Positions 1 through 8,127 of a DNA stretch of 64,000 bases are shown piece by piece (positions within the stretch are counted from its first letter, which is position 1; each line of letters begins with the position of its first letter). Source of the stretch: Bacillus sp. NTK034 (GTDB lineage: Bacteria; Bacillota; Bacilli; Bacillales; Cytobacillaceae). A program made the translations under genes and the position numbers. The notes beneath the pieces are model-generated. The model did not search any database. It saw nothing but the letters and a program-made list of their open reading frames with translations, and was not told the origin of the DNA. The stretch covers positions 62,001-126,000 of the forward strand of contig NZ_JAFKOJ010000005.1 of NCBI RefSeq assembly GCF_017303275.1, written 5' to 3'.

Positions 1-2003
1 CTCACTTTAAACTTCTTAATAGAATCCAGCAGCTCCTCCGCCATTCCCGAAAGTGAAGCAGCAGATGCCGCAATTTCTTCCATGGACGCCAGCTGCTCTT
101 CTGTAGCAGCGGATACATCCTGGCTTTCGGCTGTGGTGACAGCGGCAATTTCTTCGATTGCGCTTACGAGTTCTACCACCTGGTCGGCACCTTCAGCCAT
201 GTCCTTTATGGATGAGGAAACTTCTGCAATCTGGCCCGAAACGGTGTCGGCAAATTGCTGGATGTGGCTGAAGGCATCTCCTGCATTGTTAACCAGGTCA
301 ATTCCTTTTTCCACTTCAGCTGTTCCTTTTTCCATGGAAGAGATGGCTTTGCCTGTATCCGTTTGGATCGTTGAGATCAGTTCGCGGATGCTTTCAGTTG
401 ATTTGGATGATTGTTCTGCCAGCTTGCGGACTTCATCGGCTACAACTGCAAATCCCCTTCCGTGCTCGCCTGCTCTTGCTGCTTCAATGGCTGCATTAAG
501 CGCGAGCAAATTCGTCTGAGCGGCAATTTCGGAAATAACATTGACAATCTGGCCAATTTCCTCCGAGCGCTTTCCTAACGTATGAACAATGGAACCTAAT
601 TCAGAAACTGTTAAATTAATATTTTTCATCTGATTCGTTGAAAGATCGATTGCTTCATTTCCTTTTACTACCACTTCATTTGTCTCATTAGCGGTTTGGG
701 CCACAACGTTTGTATTCAGCATGATCTGCTGAATGCGTCCGGACATCTCTTTTACAACAGAAGTGCTTTCTTTCACTTTTTCTGTCTGCTGCTCAGTAGC
801 TGATGCTACTTCCTGAATAGAGTTGGCCACCTGTTCTGTTGCCATATTATTCTGCTCAGAGCTTGCCGTCAGCTGTTCTGATGAGGAAGCAAGGTGAACC
901 GCTTTTTCGCTCACATGGTTGATAAGCTGCTGCAGTGAAAGGACCATTTTATTGAAGCTAATACCCAGTTTGCTGATTTCATCGTTATTTTTAACCTCAA
1001 ACTTCTGGGTCAGATCTCCTTCGCTGACTTTATCTGTTGCTGCAATCAGCTGATTGAGCGGGCGTGTAATCGAGCGGACAATAAAATAAGAAATAAGTGC
1101 ACCTATAAGGACGAAAATGGCTATGAATATAATCGTCGACATGAAGATAGGCTGTACGGCTGATGTTACTTCTTCCAGATTCATTGTGCCAAGCACCTTC
1201 ATGCCTGTCAGCCCATTGGTGGTAAAGTGCATTTCCTTCTTTTCGCCATCAAGAGTGTATTCTACCTGCCCTTTTTCCTTTTCCAGGACTTCCGGCAGCC
1301 AGCTTCCCTCTGCCTCTGTGCCTGGCTTCTCCTGAGGGTGCACTAAAAAGCTTCCCTCCGCACTTAAGATAGCGGGATAGCCTTCTTTCCCAATCTTAAT
1401 GTTATTGGATAGCTCGCTTAGAGCAGAGAGACTTAAATCAATTCCGATAACGCCGGAGCTGTCGCCAAGCTTTTGGGCTACTGTAATAAGGATATTTCCA
1501 CTTACAGCATCAACATATGGCTCTGTGATAAAGGCTTTTCCCTTTGCCTCCATGGCTCCCTGATACCAGGGGCGTGTGGTTGCATCAAAGTCAGCCGGCA
1601 GATCTGCCCGCGGATAGATGACTAAATCACCCTCTTCAGAACCAGCATAAATAGCGACTGCCTCCGGATGGAGCTCTTTATACTGGCTAAAGGCATTTGT
1701 TGTTTTATCTAATTCTTCATCTGTATAAAAATCCTTCTTGATCTGCTTGGAAAAATAATTTGTATCCCCCATCTTGGGTTTAATAAAGTTCATAATAAAC
1801 TGGTCAAGGATTTTTACATTCTCATTTGCACTCATCTCAATCTGGTTTTTAATCTCATCATGTGCCTTCTGATAGGATATGTATCCGATTGAAATGGAAG
1901 GAATTAATAGAATAATAATGAATGAGAGCAATAATTTCTTCCTAATTGTAAATGAAAACAGCGACCCTTTTTCTCTCTGCTTCTTCTGTTTTTTCTTTTT
2001 CAT
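1..2003 (-). CDS. Methyl-accepting chemotaxis protein, dCache type (C-terminus at window edge)
   Basis: Transmembrane chemoreceptor that signals ligand binding to CheA/CheW. The reading frame is open to base 1 and its last visible residues (KKFKV) resemble a normal receptor C-terminus, so probably only the final residue or two and the stop are missing; about 667 residues are visible, like B. subtilis McpA/McpB. In order: a Lys/Arg-rich N-terminus, TM1 about 24-43, an extracellular double-Cache-like region to about 290, TM2 about 290-312, HAMP, then the long coiled-coil signalling domain with the hairpin tip [20 protein letters not shown] near residue 500. The ATG at 2003 follows GAGGGG at good spacing. 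It starts 20 bases after the stop of the soluble receptor upstream, so the two are probably cotranscribed. The ligand cannot be read from sequence. Confidence 0.93.
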   Translation of the reverse strand, partial: MKKKKQKKQREKGSLFSFTIRKKLLLSFIIILLIPSISIGYISYQKAHDEIKNQIEMSANENVKILDQFIMNFIKPKMGDTNYFSKQIKKDFYTDEELDKTTNAFSQYKELHPEAVAIYAGSEEGDLVIYPRADLPADFDATTRPWYQGAMEAKGKAFITEPYVDAVSGNILITVAQKLGDSSGVIGIDLSLSALSELSNNIKIGKEGYPAILSAEGSFLVHPQEKPGTEAEGSWLPEVLEKEKGQVEYTLDGEKKEMHFTTNGLTGMKVLGTMNLEEVTSAVQPIFMSTIIFIAIFVLIGALISYFIVRSITRPLNQLIAATDKVSEGDLTQKFEVKNNDEISKLGISFNKMVLSLQQLINHVSEKAVHLASSSEQLTASSEQNNMATEQVANSIQEVASATEQQTEKVKESTSVVKEMSGRIQQIMLNTNVVAQTANETNEVVVKGNEAIDLSTNQMKNINLTVSELGSIVHTLGKRSEEIGQIVNVISEIAAQTNLLALNAAIEAARAGEHGRGFAVVADEVRKLAEQSSKSTESIRELISTIQTDTGKAISSMEKGTAEVEKGIDLVNNAGDAFSHIQQFADTVSGQIAEVSSSIKDMAEGADQVVELVSAIEEIAAVTTAESQDVSAATEEQLASMEEIAASAASLSGMAEELLDSIKKFKV

Positions 2004-2023
2004 AATTGACCCCTCTTGGAAAC

Positions 2024-2977
2024 TTAGTAGTTTACTGCCTTAACCTGCGAGATGGCGCCTTCCAGCTTCTCATCAACGACCCTCGCATCGTCAATATGCC
2101 TCTGGATCAGTTCGTTTACTTGATCAAAAACATACTTTGTTTCGGAAATCTCATCGGCCACCTCTTGGGAATACCCCTTCTGAATGTTTATCATTTCAAT
2201 CACTTCACTGACTTCAGCTTCCACCGAATGGATGATGTTTGTGATTGAATCAATTTTGCTGGTAGTTTGACCGCTGAGGGACATGCCATCTTTAATTAAT
2301 TCGGTGCTTGCGACTGTTGAGTTCAATGTTGCTTCAATATCATCCTGAATATTTTTCGTCAGGGAACTGATATTAGCGGTGCTCGTCGCTGTACTTTCAG
2401 CCAGTTTCCGGACCTCATCCGCCACCACTGCAAATCCTTTTCCCTGCTCGCCTGCGCGCGCTGCTTCGATGGATGCATTTAGTGCCAGGAGATTTGTTTG
2501 TTCCGCGATATCTTTAATGACCTGGACAATCATCTCAATTTCTTTTGACCTTTTGCTCAGTGCCTCCATCTTCTGCGAATTCACTTCTAATTGATCTCCC
2601 AGCTGCTTAATCAGCTGTTCAGACTTGCTGACGGATCCGCGGCCTTCCTCCGAGCTTTTCACCATCTCTTTTGCAGACTGGATCAGATTTCCCCCTTTAT
2701 CCGATAAAGTGAGGCTGTTTGTAAAAGTGGCTTCACTATGTCTTTTTACGTTTTCAAATCCGTCTTTAATTTTTAGAACCAGGTCTCCCAGCATGTAATG
2801 CTGCCCATTGACCATTTCATGCTGACTCACCGTATTCGACAAATCTTCATTAAAAGAATGGATCAGTGTCTGATAATATTTTTCCCTGCGCTGAAACTCT
2901 TCTTCAGCAAACTGCAGTTTGGCTTCAAGTTCCCGCTTTTCATCCTCGAGCTGCCTCAACTTTCCTTTTCCGAACAT
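2024..2977 (-). CDS. Soluble methyl-accepting chemotaxis-like protein
   Basis: Cytoplasmic chemoreceptor-like protein of about 317 residues with no membrane segment. Residues 1-45 are a highly charged coiled coil; the rest is a receptor signalling domain with the tip [20 protein letters not shown] near residue 155. No PAS, globin or Cache domain is visible, so the N-terminal region (about 45-110) is either a small unrecognised sensor or a docking segment. Two adjacent ATGs (2980 and 2977) follow GAGGAG; 2977 gives the better 7-base spacing. A longer in-frame ATG at 2992 has its Shine-Dalgarno almost touching it and is less likely. A sigma-D-like promoter lies at 3013-3038. It is the first gene of a pair with the membrane receptor that ends the window. 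Confidence 0.9.
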   Translation of the reverse strand: MFGKGKLRQLEDEKRELEAKLQFAEEEFQRREKYYQTLIHSFNEDLSNTVSQHEMVNGQHYMLGDLVLKIKDGFENVKRHSEATFTNSLTLSDKGGNLIQSAKEMVKSSEEGRGSVSKSEQLIKQLGDQLEVNSQKMEALSKRSKEIEMIVQVIKDIAEQTNLLALNASIEAARAGEQGKGFAVVADEVRKLAESTATSTANISSLTKNIQDDIEATLNSTVASTELIKDGMSLSGQTTSKIDSITNIIHSVEAEVSEVIEMINIQKGYSQEVADEISETKYVFDQVNELIQRHIDDARVVDEKLEGAISQVKAVNY

Positions 2978-3012
2978 CATTGATCTCCTCATCTCCTATA
3001 TACTCCTTTATT

Positions 3013-3038
3013 ATATCGACAGAAAACGTGAAATTTTG
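3013..3038 (-). promoter_or_regulatory. Sigma-D-like promoter of chemoreceptor genes
   Basis: On the minus strand a GTCGATAT -10-like element (3013-3020) is preceded after 14 bases by CAAA (3035-3038), close to the flagellar/chemotaxis sigma-D pattern TAAA-N15-GCCGATAT. The same GTCGATAT octamer occurs upstream of the receptor at 32003-33766. The -35 match is 3 of 4 bases. Confidence 0.55.
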
Positions 3039-3110
3039 TGACCTTTTGCACTCTTTTTTTAAATATCCAATAAACATATAGTTCTATATAGCTAGTTTTT
3101 AGAATTATAA

Positions 3111-3147
3111 ACAAAAAATGACTTTGGCCAGGCTGCCAAAGTCATTT
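3111..3147 (-). terminator. Rho-independent terminator of the riboswitch-controlled small gene
   Basis: A perfect stem of at least 11 pairs (ATGACTTTGGC with GCCAAAGTCAT, 6-base loop) is followed on the minus strand by a run of T. It lies about 20 bases beyond the stop of the 45-residue ORF and ahead of the chemoreceptor promoter, so the small gene is monocistronic. Confidence 0.85.
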
Positions 3148-3167
3148 CTCAAATTTATGTAGTTATT

Positions 3168-3305
3168 TTATATCTGATTAGCCAAAATAGTCACAAGCGC
3201 ACTAATAAGTATTGTAATGAAAGGTAAGGAAATATAAAGAACCTTCCTTTTAAGTTGTTTCTTTTTTGCGATTTCCTCTGGCGTAATCCAAGTTTGATTT
3301 GACAT
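3168..3305 (-). CDS. 45-residue single-pass membrane protein under a c-di-GMP riboswitch
   Basis: Small ORF starting MSNQTWITPEEIAKKKQ, with a basic segment KKKQLKRK and then one hydrophobic helix (about residues 23-43) ending ANQI. The ATG at 3305 follows AAAGGAG at 7 bases. Upstream is a GEMM-I riboswitch (3369-3442) and downstream a strong terminator, so this is a real, independently regulated transcription unit. The positive residues before the helix predict a cytoplasmic N-terminus with only a couple of residues outside. I do not recognise the family. Placement beside two chemoreceptors and control by c-di-GMP suggest, as inference only, a role in the motile-to-sessile switch, for instance as a small membrane modulator. 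Confidence 0.78.
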   Translation of the reverse strand: MSNQTWITPEEIAKKKQLKRKVLYISLPFITILISALVTILANQI

Positions 3306-3368
3306 CAATATTCTCCTTTACAATCTGATGGCAGCTGGCTGGCTTTATCGAAAGATGTATGTAACTTT

Positions 3369-3442
3369 GATAACCTGCGATGGAAGCCCCTCTAGCTTTG
3401 CGTCATTGCTTTTCAGCAATTTTGCCCTTTATTTACCTTATC
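3369..3442 (-). ncRNA. Cyclic-di-GMP-I (GEMM) riboswitch aptamer
   Basis: On the minus strand the GEMM-I core is visible: GGGCAAA, then a perfect 6-bp hairpin (ATTGCT / AGCAAT) closed by a GAAA tetraloop, then GACGCAAAGC, a GGGGCTTCC receptor-like strand and GCAGGTTATC. The outer strands GATAA and TTATC can pair as P1. The second helix is shorter than in the Vibrio Vc2 aptamer. The leader continues about 60 bases to the small ORF at 3305; I could not assign an expression platform (terminator or SD sequestration) with confidence. Confidence 0.85.
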
Positions 3443-3871
3443 GGAACAAATTAAATTTTTTAGAGGTGATAATTATTAATAAAAATATTCCGAAAAATCA
3501 AGAATCAATAATTCTCCAGGATTTTAATACCCGCTTAACTAAGTCATAAACATGTTTTAATAATATTTTACTTTCATTCTTATTTATATCCTTCAATAGT
3601 CTCAAGAAGTAAGACTATAACTAATAAAGTAAGGCTTTTCTATCTCAGTGCAAAATTTCAAATAAACCTATTTTCCAGCTCTTTTCGCCATAGAAAATAC
3701 CGTACATACTCAGGCTTACAGAGAACTTATGGCAAACAATATATGCAAAAGTTTTACTTCGATATGGGGGATAAAACGGGATATGTAATCAGTTGATTAT
3801 TTTAACACTGGTTATCTAATATTTTTTTGTGAAGCCACAATAAAGAGACGATTTTCTAATCTACTATGAAT
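3443..3871. other. AT-rich intergenic region without a convincing gene
   Basis: About 430 bases between the riboswitch and the mmsA terminator. Open frames here are short, lack ribosome binding sites and overlap the riboswitch. One short hairpin (ATAGTCT / AGACTAT, about 3596-3618) is visible. The promoter of the riboswitch transcript must lie in the lower part but no strong -35/-10 pair was assigned. Confidence 0.5.
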
Positions 3872-3900
3872 AAAAAAAAGTGCCCATAAATGGACACTCT
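3872..3900 (-). terminator. Terminator of the FeADH-GntP-mmsA operon
   Basis: Minus-strand hairpin AGTGTCCAT / ATGGGCACT (one mismatch, 2-base loop) followed by eight T residues, 17 bases after the mmsA stop. Confidence 0.82.
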
Positions 3901-3916
3901 TTCGTCAATTCTTCAC

Positions 3917-5374
3917 TTACCAGCGTGCAGTCAGCATCTTTCTTCTCGTATAGAATTCCACACCATCTGTTCCGTTTGCGTGAAGGTCTCCGTAGAACGA
4001 ATTTTTCCAGCCGGAGAATGGGAAGAAGGCCATTGGAGCCGGTACGCCGATGTTAACGCCGAGCATGCCGACCTCGATGTTTTCTCTGAAGTAGCGGACA
4101 CTGCTTCCGCTGTCAGTGAATAGGCATGCTCCATTTCCGAAGTCTGATTTGTTCGTAAGCTCGATCGCTTCTTCAAGATTTTTTACACGCACAACAGAAA
4201 GTACCGGTGCGAAGATTTCTTCCTTCCAAATTTTCATTGATGGATTGACATGATCAAAAATTGTCGGTCCGATAAAGTATCCATTTTCATGGTAAGCTTC
4301 ATCTTTGCGGCCATCGCGGACAAGGGTTGCTCCTTCTTTTTCGCCAATTTCAATATAGCCGCTTGTACGCTCCTTGTTTTCCTGCCGGATGACTGGCCCT
4401 AAGAAAACTTCTTCGTCCAGGCCATTTCCGATTGTCAGCTGGCCCGCCTGCTCATTTAATTTCGCTACCAGCTCATCGGCAACAGAATCCACGGCTACTA
4501 CCACAGAGCAGGCCATGCACCTTTCACCTGCTGACCCGTAAGCGGCAGCAATAATTTCCTTAACCGCACCATCAAGGTCTGCATCAGGCATCACGATTGA
4601 GTGGTTCTTAGCTCCGGCAAGCGCCTGAACACGTTTACCGTTTGCAGTAGCAGATTTGTAGATATACTCGGCAACAGGCTGGGAGCCCACAAATGAAATT
4701 GCCGGTACATCCTTATGATCAATCAGGCTGTTTACCACATCATGCGCACCGTGAACGATATTGAATACACCAGCTGGAAGTCCGGCTTCAGCGAACAGCT
4801 CTGCCAGGCGGTTAGCCAGGATTGGCGTTCTTTCAGATGGCTTTAACACAAATGTATTACCGCACGCAATTGCAAGCGGGAACATCCAGCACGGAACCAT
4901 CATCGGGAAGTTGAAAGGCGTGATGCCGCCGATAACGCCAACCGGGTAGCGGTACATGCCCGATTCGATATTCGTCGCAATGTCAGGAAGCTGCTTGCCC
5001 ATCATAAGAGATGGTGCGCCTGCAGCGAATTCAACACATTCAATGCCGCGCTGAACCTCTCCGTATGCTTCTTTATAGTTTTTTCCGTTTTCCTGTGTAA
5101 TCAATTTCGCAAGTTCATCCCAGTTATCTACTAATAATTGCTGATATTTAAATAGAATTCTCGCTCTCTTTGGGACCGGCGTTTTGCTCCAGGTTTTAAA
5201 CGCTTCTTTCGCAGCCTGAACAGCTTTATCGACATCTTCGCGGGTGGAAATCGGTGTGCGTGCAAGCTCCTCGCCTGTTGCCGGGTTTGGCACCAATTCG
5301 AATTTATCCGTGTTTGCATCCACCCATTCGCCATTGATAAAGTTCTTTAATACCTTTGTTGTTGTCGCTGTCAT
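3917..5374 (-). CDS. mmsA: Methylmalonate-semialdehyde dehydrogenase, CoA-acylating
   Basis: NAD-dependent oxidative decarboxylation of malonate or methylmalonate semialdehyde to acetyl- or propionyl-CoA. It is 485 residues, the usual length. The catalytic Cys sits in GERCMA; the Arg directly before the Cys is the residue that holds the substrate carboxylate in this family and is absent from ordinary succinate-semialdehyde dehydrogenases. A second family Arg is seen at about residue 109 (VQRGIE). The Asn-containing active-site stretch ([11 protein letters not shown]) is also typical. The ATG at 5374 follows AAAGGGGA. It is last in an operon after an Fe-ADH and a GntP permease, not among iol or valine genes, so here it probably finishes oxidation of an imported hydroxyacid. 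B. subtilis calls its homologue IolA. Confidence 0.92.
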   Translation of the reverse strand: MTATTTKVLKNFINGEWVDANTDKFELVPNPATGEELARTPISTREDVDKAVQAAKEAFKTWSKTPVPKRARILFKYQQLLVDNWDELAKLITQENGKNYKEAYGEVQRGIECVEFAAGAPSLMMGKQLPDIATNIESGMYRYPVGVIGGITPFNFPMMVPCWMFPLAIACGNTFVLKPSERTPILANRLAELFAEAGLPAGVFNIVHGAHDVVNSLIDHKDVPAISFVGSQPVAEYIYKSATANGKRVQALAGAKNHSIVMPDADLDGAVKEIIAAAYGSAGERCMACSVVVAVDSVADELVAKLNEQAGQLTIGNGLDEEVFLGPVIRQENKERTSGYIEIGEKEGATLVRDGRKDEAYHENGYFIGPTIFDHVNPSMKIWKEEIFAPVLSVVRVKNLEEAIELTNKSDFGNGACLFTDSGSSVRYFRENIEVGMLGVNIGVPAPMAFFPFSGWKNSFYGDLHANGTDGVEFYTRRKMLTARW

Positions 5375-5411
5375 GAGTAAAATCCCCTTTCAAAATTAGA
5401 AGTCTATTATT

Positions 5412-6764
5412 TTAAAAAATTGAATATAAAATCACAGCCAGGAATAATACAGCCGTTGGCATCGCTACACTCAAAATAAAAATTGGCCAGTAGGCGCGTT
5501 TATGGGTTTCCCCGGATATCGCCCGGATTGTCGTAACGACATAGCCATTATGCGGAAGTGAGTCCAGCCCGCCCGAAGCCAGTGCTGAAATCCTGTGCAT
5601 CGCGCCAGGGTCCAGGCCTTGGGCCATATACATGGGAGCCAGAATCGGAAGGGCAATACCCAAACCGCCTGAAGCCGAACCTGTAATCCCGCAAATCAGC
5701 GTAACAGCTATCGCCAGTCCCATTAAGGGAGGTCCCGGAATATTGACCAGGGCATCGACAAATGTATCAAAGGCAGCTACCTGGGCGGCAACACTGCCGA
5801 AGCCCACAACGGCACACGTATTAGCCGCGGCGACTAAAGCATCCTGGGCACCTTTTGCCAAAGCCTCCCAAAAACCAATCAGATATTTAATCATCAATAC
5901 ACACGCCAAAATGATTCCGCTCGTCAGGGAAATTAAAGCGGAAGCCGTTGACGACGTAAAGTTGGCTGCTGTGTTTAATATGGCAATAACGGAAGCAAGC
6001 GGCAATATTGCCATCAAGACATGCGGGAATTCCTTCCCTCCAGGAGCAGCATCAGGCCCTTGCATGGACAGCTCCGTTTCCAGAGCTGCCGCCGACTCAT
6101 TTGCAGCACCAGCCGGCTGATTCGGCAAAGAAAATACCTCTCCATTTTGAACCGCTTTTTTCACCATTCGGCTTAGTAAAATACCGCCTGTTATCATGAT
6201 GATTAATGCCATTAACACCCCAATGATCCCGCCTGCGGTCGGCTTTGTTCCGAAAAACTCAGTTGGAATCAGGTTTTGGATTTCCGGTGAGCCCGGTGCT
6301 GTCATCGTAAACGAAATCGAACCAAACACCAAAGCGGCCGGGATAAAACGATGCGGCAGATTGGCCACTTTAAATAAGGAAACAGCAATTGGGTATACTG
6401 CGAAGCCTACGACAAACAAGCTGACGCCGCCATATGTCATAATCGCTGCTGCGGCCACGACAGCAAATACAGCTCTGGAAGGGCCCAGTGTATCCTTAAC
6501 CCAATTCGCAATGCTGTCAGCCGCCCTGGTTACCTGCATAATTTTTCCGAAAACTGCCCCAAGCAGAAAGATTAAGAACCAGGAGTAAAAATAATTTGTA
6601 AAGCCTGTCATATAATGCTCTGTCAGGGCGGTCTCAAGATTAAGTCCTCCTGTAAGAGCAACCACAACGGCGCTAATGATGGCGGCAATAATTATATTTA
6701 CGCCCTTCATTGTTAAATACATTAATAGAATCAGTGAAGCGATTAAGCCCAGCATTCCAAGCAT
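5412..6764 (-). CDS. GntP-family permease, first copy
   Basis: Polytopic H+-coupled importer of the gluconate permease family, 450 residues, about 12-14 hydrophobic segments. Family landmarks include YGGVSLFVVGFAVYPIA, TMTAPGSPEIQN and the C-terminal GGLDSLPHNGYVVTTIRA. Residues about 205-240 form a hydrophilic central loop. It begins 15 bases after the Fe-ADH stop with AGGAGG at the ATG, and mmsA follows after 37 bases, so all three share the sigma-54 promoter at 8015-8030. GntP relatives carry gluconate, idonate, hydroxybutyrate-like and other hydroxyacids; the enzyme pair around it favours a short 3-hydroxyacid, which is inference. A paralogue lies at 10218-11528. Confidence 0.9.
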   Translation of the reverse strand: MLGMLGLIASLILLMYLTMKGVNIIIAAIISAVVVALTGGLNLETALTEHYMTGFTNYFYSWFLIFLLGAVFGKIMQVTRAADSIANWVKDTLGPSRAVFAVVAAAAIMTYGGVSLFVVGFAVYPIAVSLFKVANLPHRFIPAALVFGSISFTMTAPGSPEIQNLIPTEFFGTKPTAGGIIGVLMALIIMITGGILLSRMVKKAVQNGEVFSLPNQPAGAANESAAALETELSMQGPDAAPGGKEFPHVLMAILPLASVIAILNTAANFTSSTASALISLTSGIILACVLMIKYLIGFWEALAKGAQDALVAAANTCAVVGFGSVAAQVAAFDTFVDALVNIPGPPLMGLAIAVTLICGITGSASGGLGIALPILAPMYMAQGLDPGAMHRISALASGGLDSLPHNGYVVTTIRAISGETHKRAYWPIFILSVAMPTAVLFLAVILYSIF

Positions 6765-6779
6765 CTGATTGTCCTCCTG

Positions 6780-7976
6780 TTACACTTTTTCTGTTTCAGA
6801 GGAAAACTGATATTCATAGCAAACATGGTATAGCTCTTCCAGCTCGCTCTGAGTCGGGACTCTTGGATTGTTGCCAGGGCTGCCGCTGTCAATCGCATCT
6901 GTTGCCATTTTTCCTACCGCAGCCTTAAAAGCTTCTTCGTCAATTCCCCATCCTCTTAAGTTAGGAATATTTAATTTCAAGCACAAATTCTTAACGGATT
7001 GAACAGCGATTTCAGCTGCCTCTTCTCTGGTAAGGCTTTCATTATCAGGCTGAAAAATTCGTCCGATATCTGCTAAGCGATCCACACATGCTTCCTGGCT
7101 GAATTCCAATACGGCCGGCAAAAGCATGGCATTCGAGATTCCATGCGGCACATGGAATAGGGCTCCAATGGGACGGCTCATTCCGTGCACAAGACATACG
7201 GATGCATTCGAGAATGCCATTCCCGCCTGGAGAGAACCAAGGCTCATCGCCTCACGGGCATCGATATTTTGCCCCTCATTGTAAGCGGTTAAAATATTTT
7301 CCACAATCAATTTCATAGCCGATATGGCCATCGTATCGGTCATCGGATGTGCTTTTTTGGACAGATACGCTTCTATGGCATGGCTTAGTGCATCCACCCC
7401 TGTTGCGGATGTAACATTCTTCGGTGAAGATATCGTGAGTAAAGGATCCACAATCGCTACACTCGGCATGAAGGCAGGCTGCTTAATCATCATTTTTACA
7501 TCATTGGCTGAGTTCGTGATGACTGTTACATCTGTTGCCTCAGAGCCTGTCCCAGCTGTTGTCGGAATGGCAATGTGAGGTACAGGTGCATTCTGGGCCA
7601 GTTTCCTTCCTCCCATATAATCGCCGATATAGCCGCCATTTGTTGCGAGAACGGCGATGGCTTTCGCCGTATCAATACAGCTTCCTCCCCCTACTGAGAT
7701 AACCAGGTCACATTGTTCTTTTTCAAAAAGCGCCAATGCTTCTGCCACATACTCATCAGTTGGTTCAGATGCTACCCCAAGGTATACCTCGCTTTTAACT
7801 CCGGCTTCCTGAAGATAGGTTCTGCATTCGCTTACATAACCAAGCTGATCCATTATCTTGTCACTGATTATTAATGCGTTTTTCCCTCTAAGCGCCGCTT
7901 CACTTCCAACTTTTTCGGAAGATCCCCTTCCATAAAAAATCGCTTCCGGCACACGGAAAACTGCTGGTTTCTCCAT
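6780..7976 (-). CDS. Iron-containing alcohol dehydrogenase
   Basis: Group III metal-dependent alcohol dehydrogenase of about 398 residues that would oxidise an alcohol or hydroxyacid to an aldehyde with NAD. Visible are the nucleotide loop GGGSCIDTAKAIAV, the metal-binding segment DALSHAIEAYLSKKAHP and the second histidine cluster LVHGMSRPIGALFHVPHG. The ATG at 7976 follows GGTGGAG at 6 bases; the in-frame GTG at 7988 overlaps the ribosome binding site and is unlikely. It is first in an operon with a GntP permease and an MMSDH and starts about 28 bases downstream of the expected sigma-54 transcription start. With MMSDH downstream, 3-hydroxypropionate or 3-hydroxyisobutyrate oxidation is a reasonable guess; 4-hydroxybutyrate is less likely because MMSDH is not an SSADH. 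Confidence 0.9.
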   Translation of the reverse strand: MEKPAVFRVPEAIFYGRGSSEKVGSEAALRGKNALIISDKIMDQLGYVSECRTYLQEAGVKSEVYLGVASEPTDEYVAEALALFEKEQCDLVISVGGGSCIDTAKAIAVLATNGGYIGDYMGGRKLAQNAPVPHIAIPTTAGTGSEATDVTVITNSANDVKMMIKQPAFMPSVAIVDPLLTISSPKNVTSATGVDALSHAIEAYLSKKAHPMTDTMAISAMKLIVENILTAYNEGQNIDAREAMSLGSLQAGMAFSNASVCLVHGMSRPIGALFHVPHGISNAMLLPAVLEFSQEACVDRLADIGRIFQPDNESLTREEAAEIAVQSVKNLCLKLNIPNLRGWGIDEEAFKAAVGKMATDAIDSGSPGNNPRVPTQSELEELYHVCYEYQFSSETEKV

Positions 7977-8014
7977 TGGATACTCCACCCCTTTTGTTCT
8001 GTTGCTACTATACT

Positions 8015-8030
8015 TGCAAGGAGCGTGCCA
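8015..8030 (-). promoter_or_regulatory. Sigma-54 (-24/-12) promoter
   Basis: The minus strand reads TGGCAC-N5-TTGCA, an exact match to the sigma-54 consensus, 39 bases upstream of the Fe-ADH start codon at 7976. The gene directly upstream encodes a sigma-54 activator. Confidence 0.92.
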
Positions 8031-8071
8031 ACTTCAAAATCCAGAAAAATCAGTGTTTTATTTCTGCAAAT

Positions 8072-8121
8072 GTGTAGCCACTACACTACAGATGTAGATT
8101 TTTTGTAGTGAAAATACTACA
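8072..8121. promoter_or_regulatory. Upstream activating sites: clustered TGTAG/CTACA inverted repeats
   Basis: Three inverted repeats built from the same half-site lie 42-91 bases upstream of the -24 element: GTGTAG-3-CTACAC (8072-8086), CTACA-2-TGTAG (8086-8097) and TGTAGT-6-ACTACA (8104-8121). Their position in the gap between activator stop and promoter suggests they are the enhancer bound by the Fis-type HTH of the adjacent regulator. Confidence 0.78.
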
Positions 8122-8127
8122 CTTTGT

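Noticed and set aside
3328-3549. 73-residue plus-strand ORF
   Set aside because: It is antisense to the GEMM riboswitch and has no ribosome binding site.
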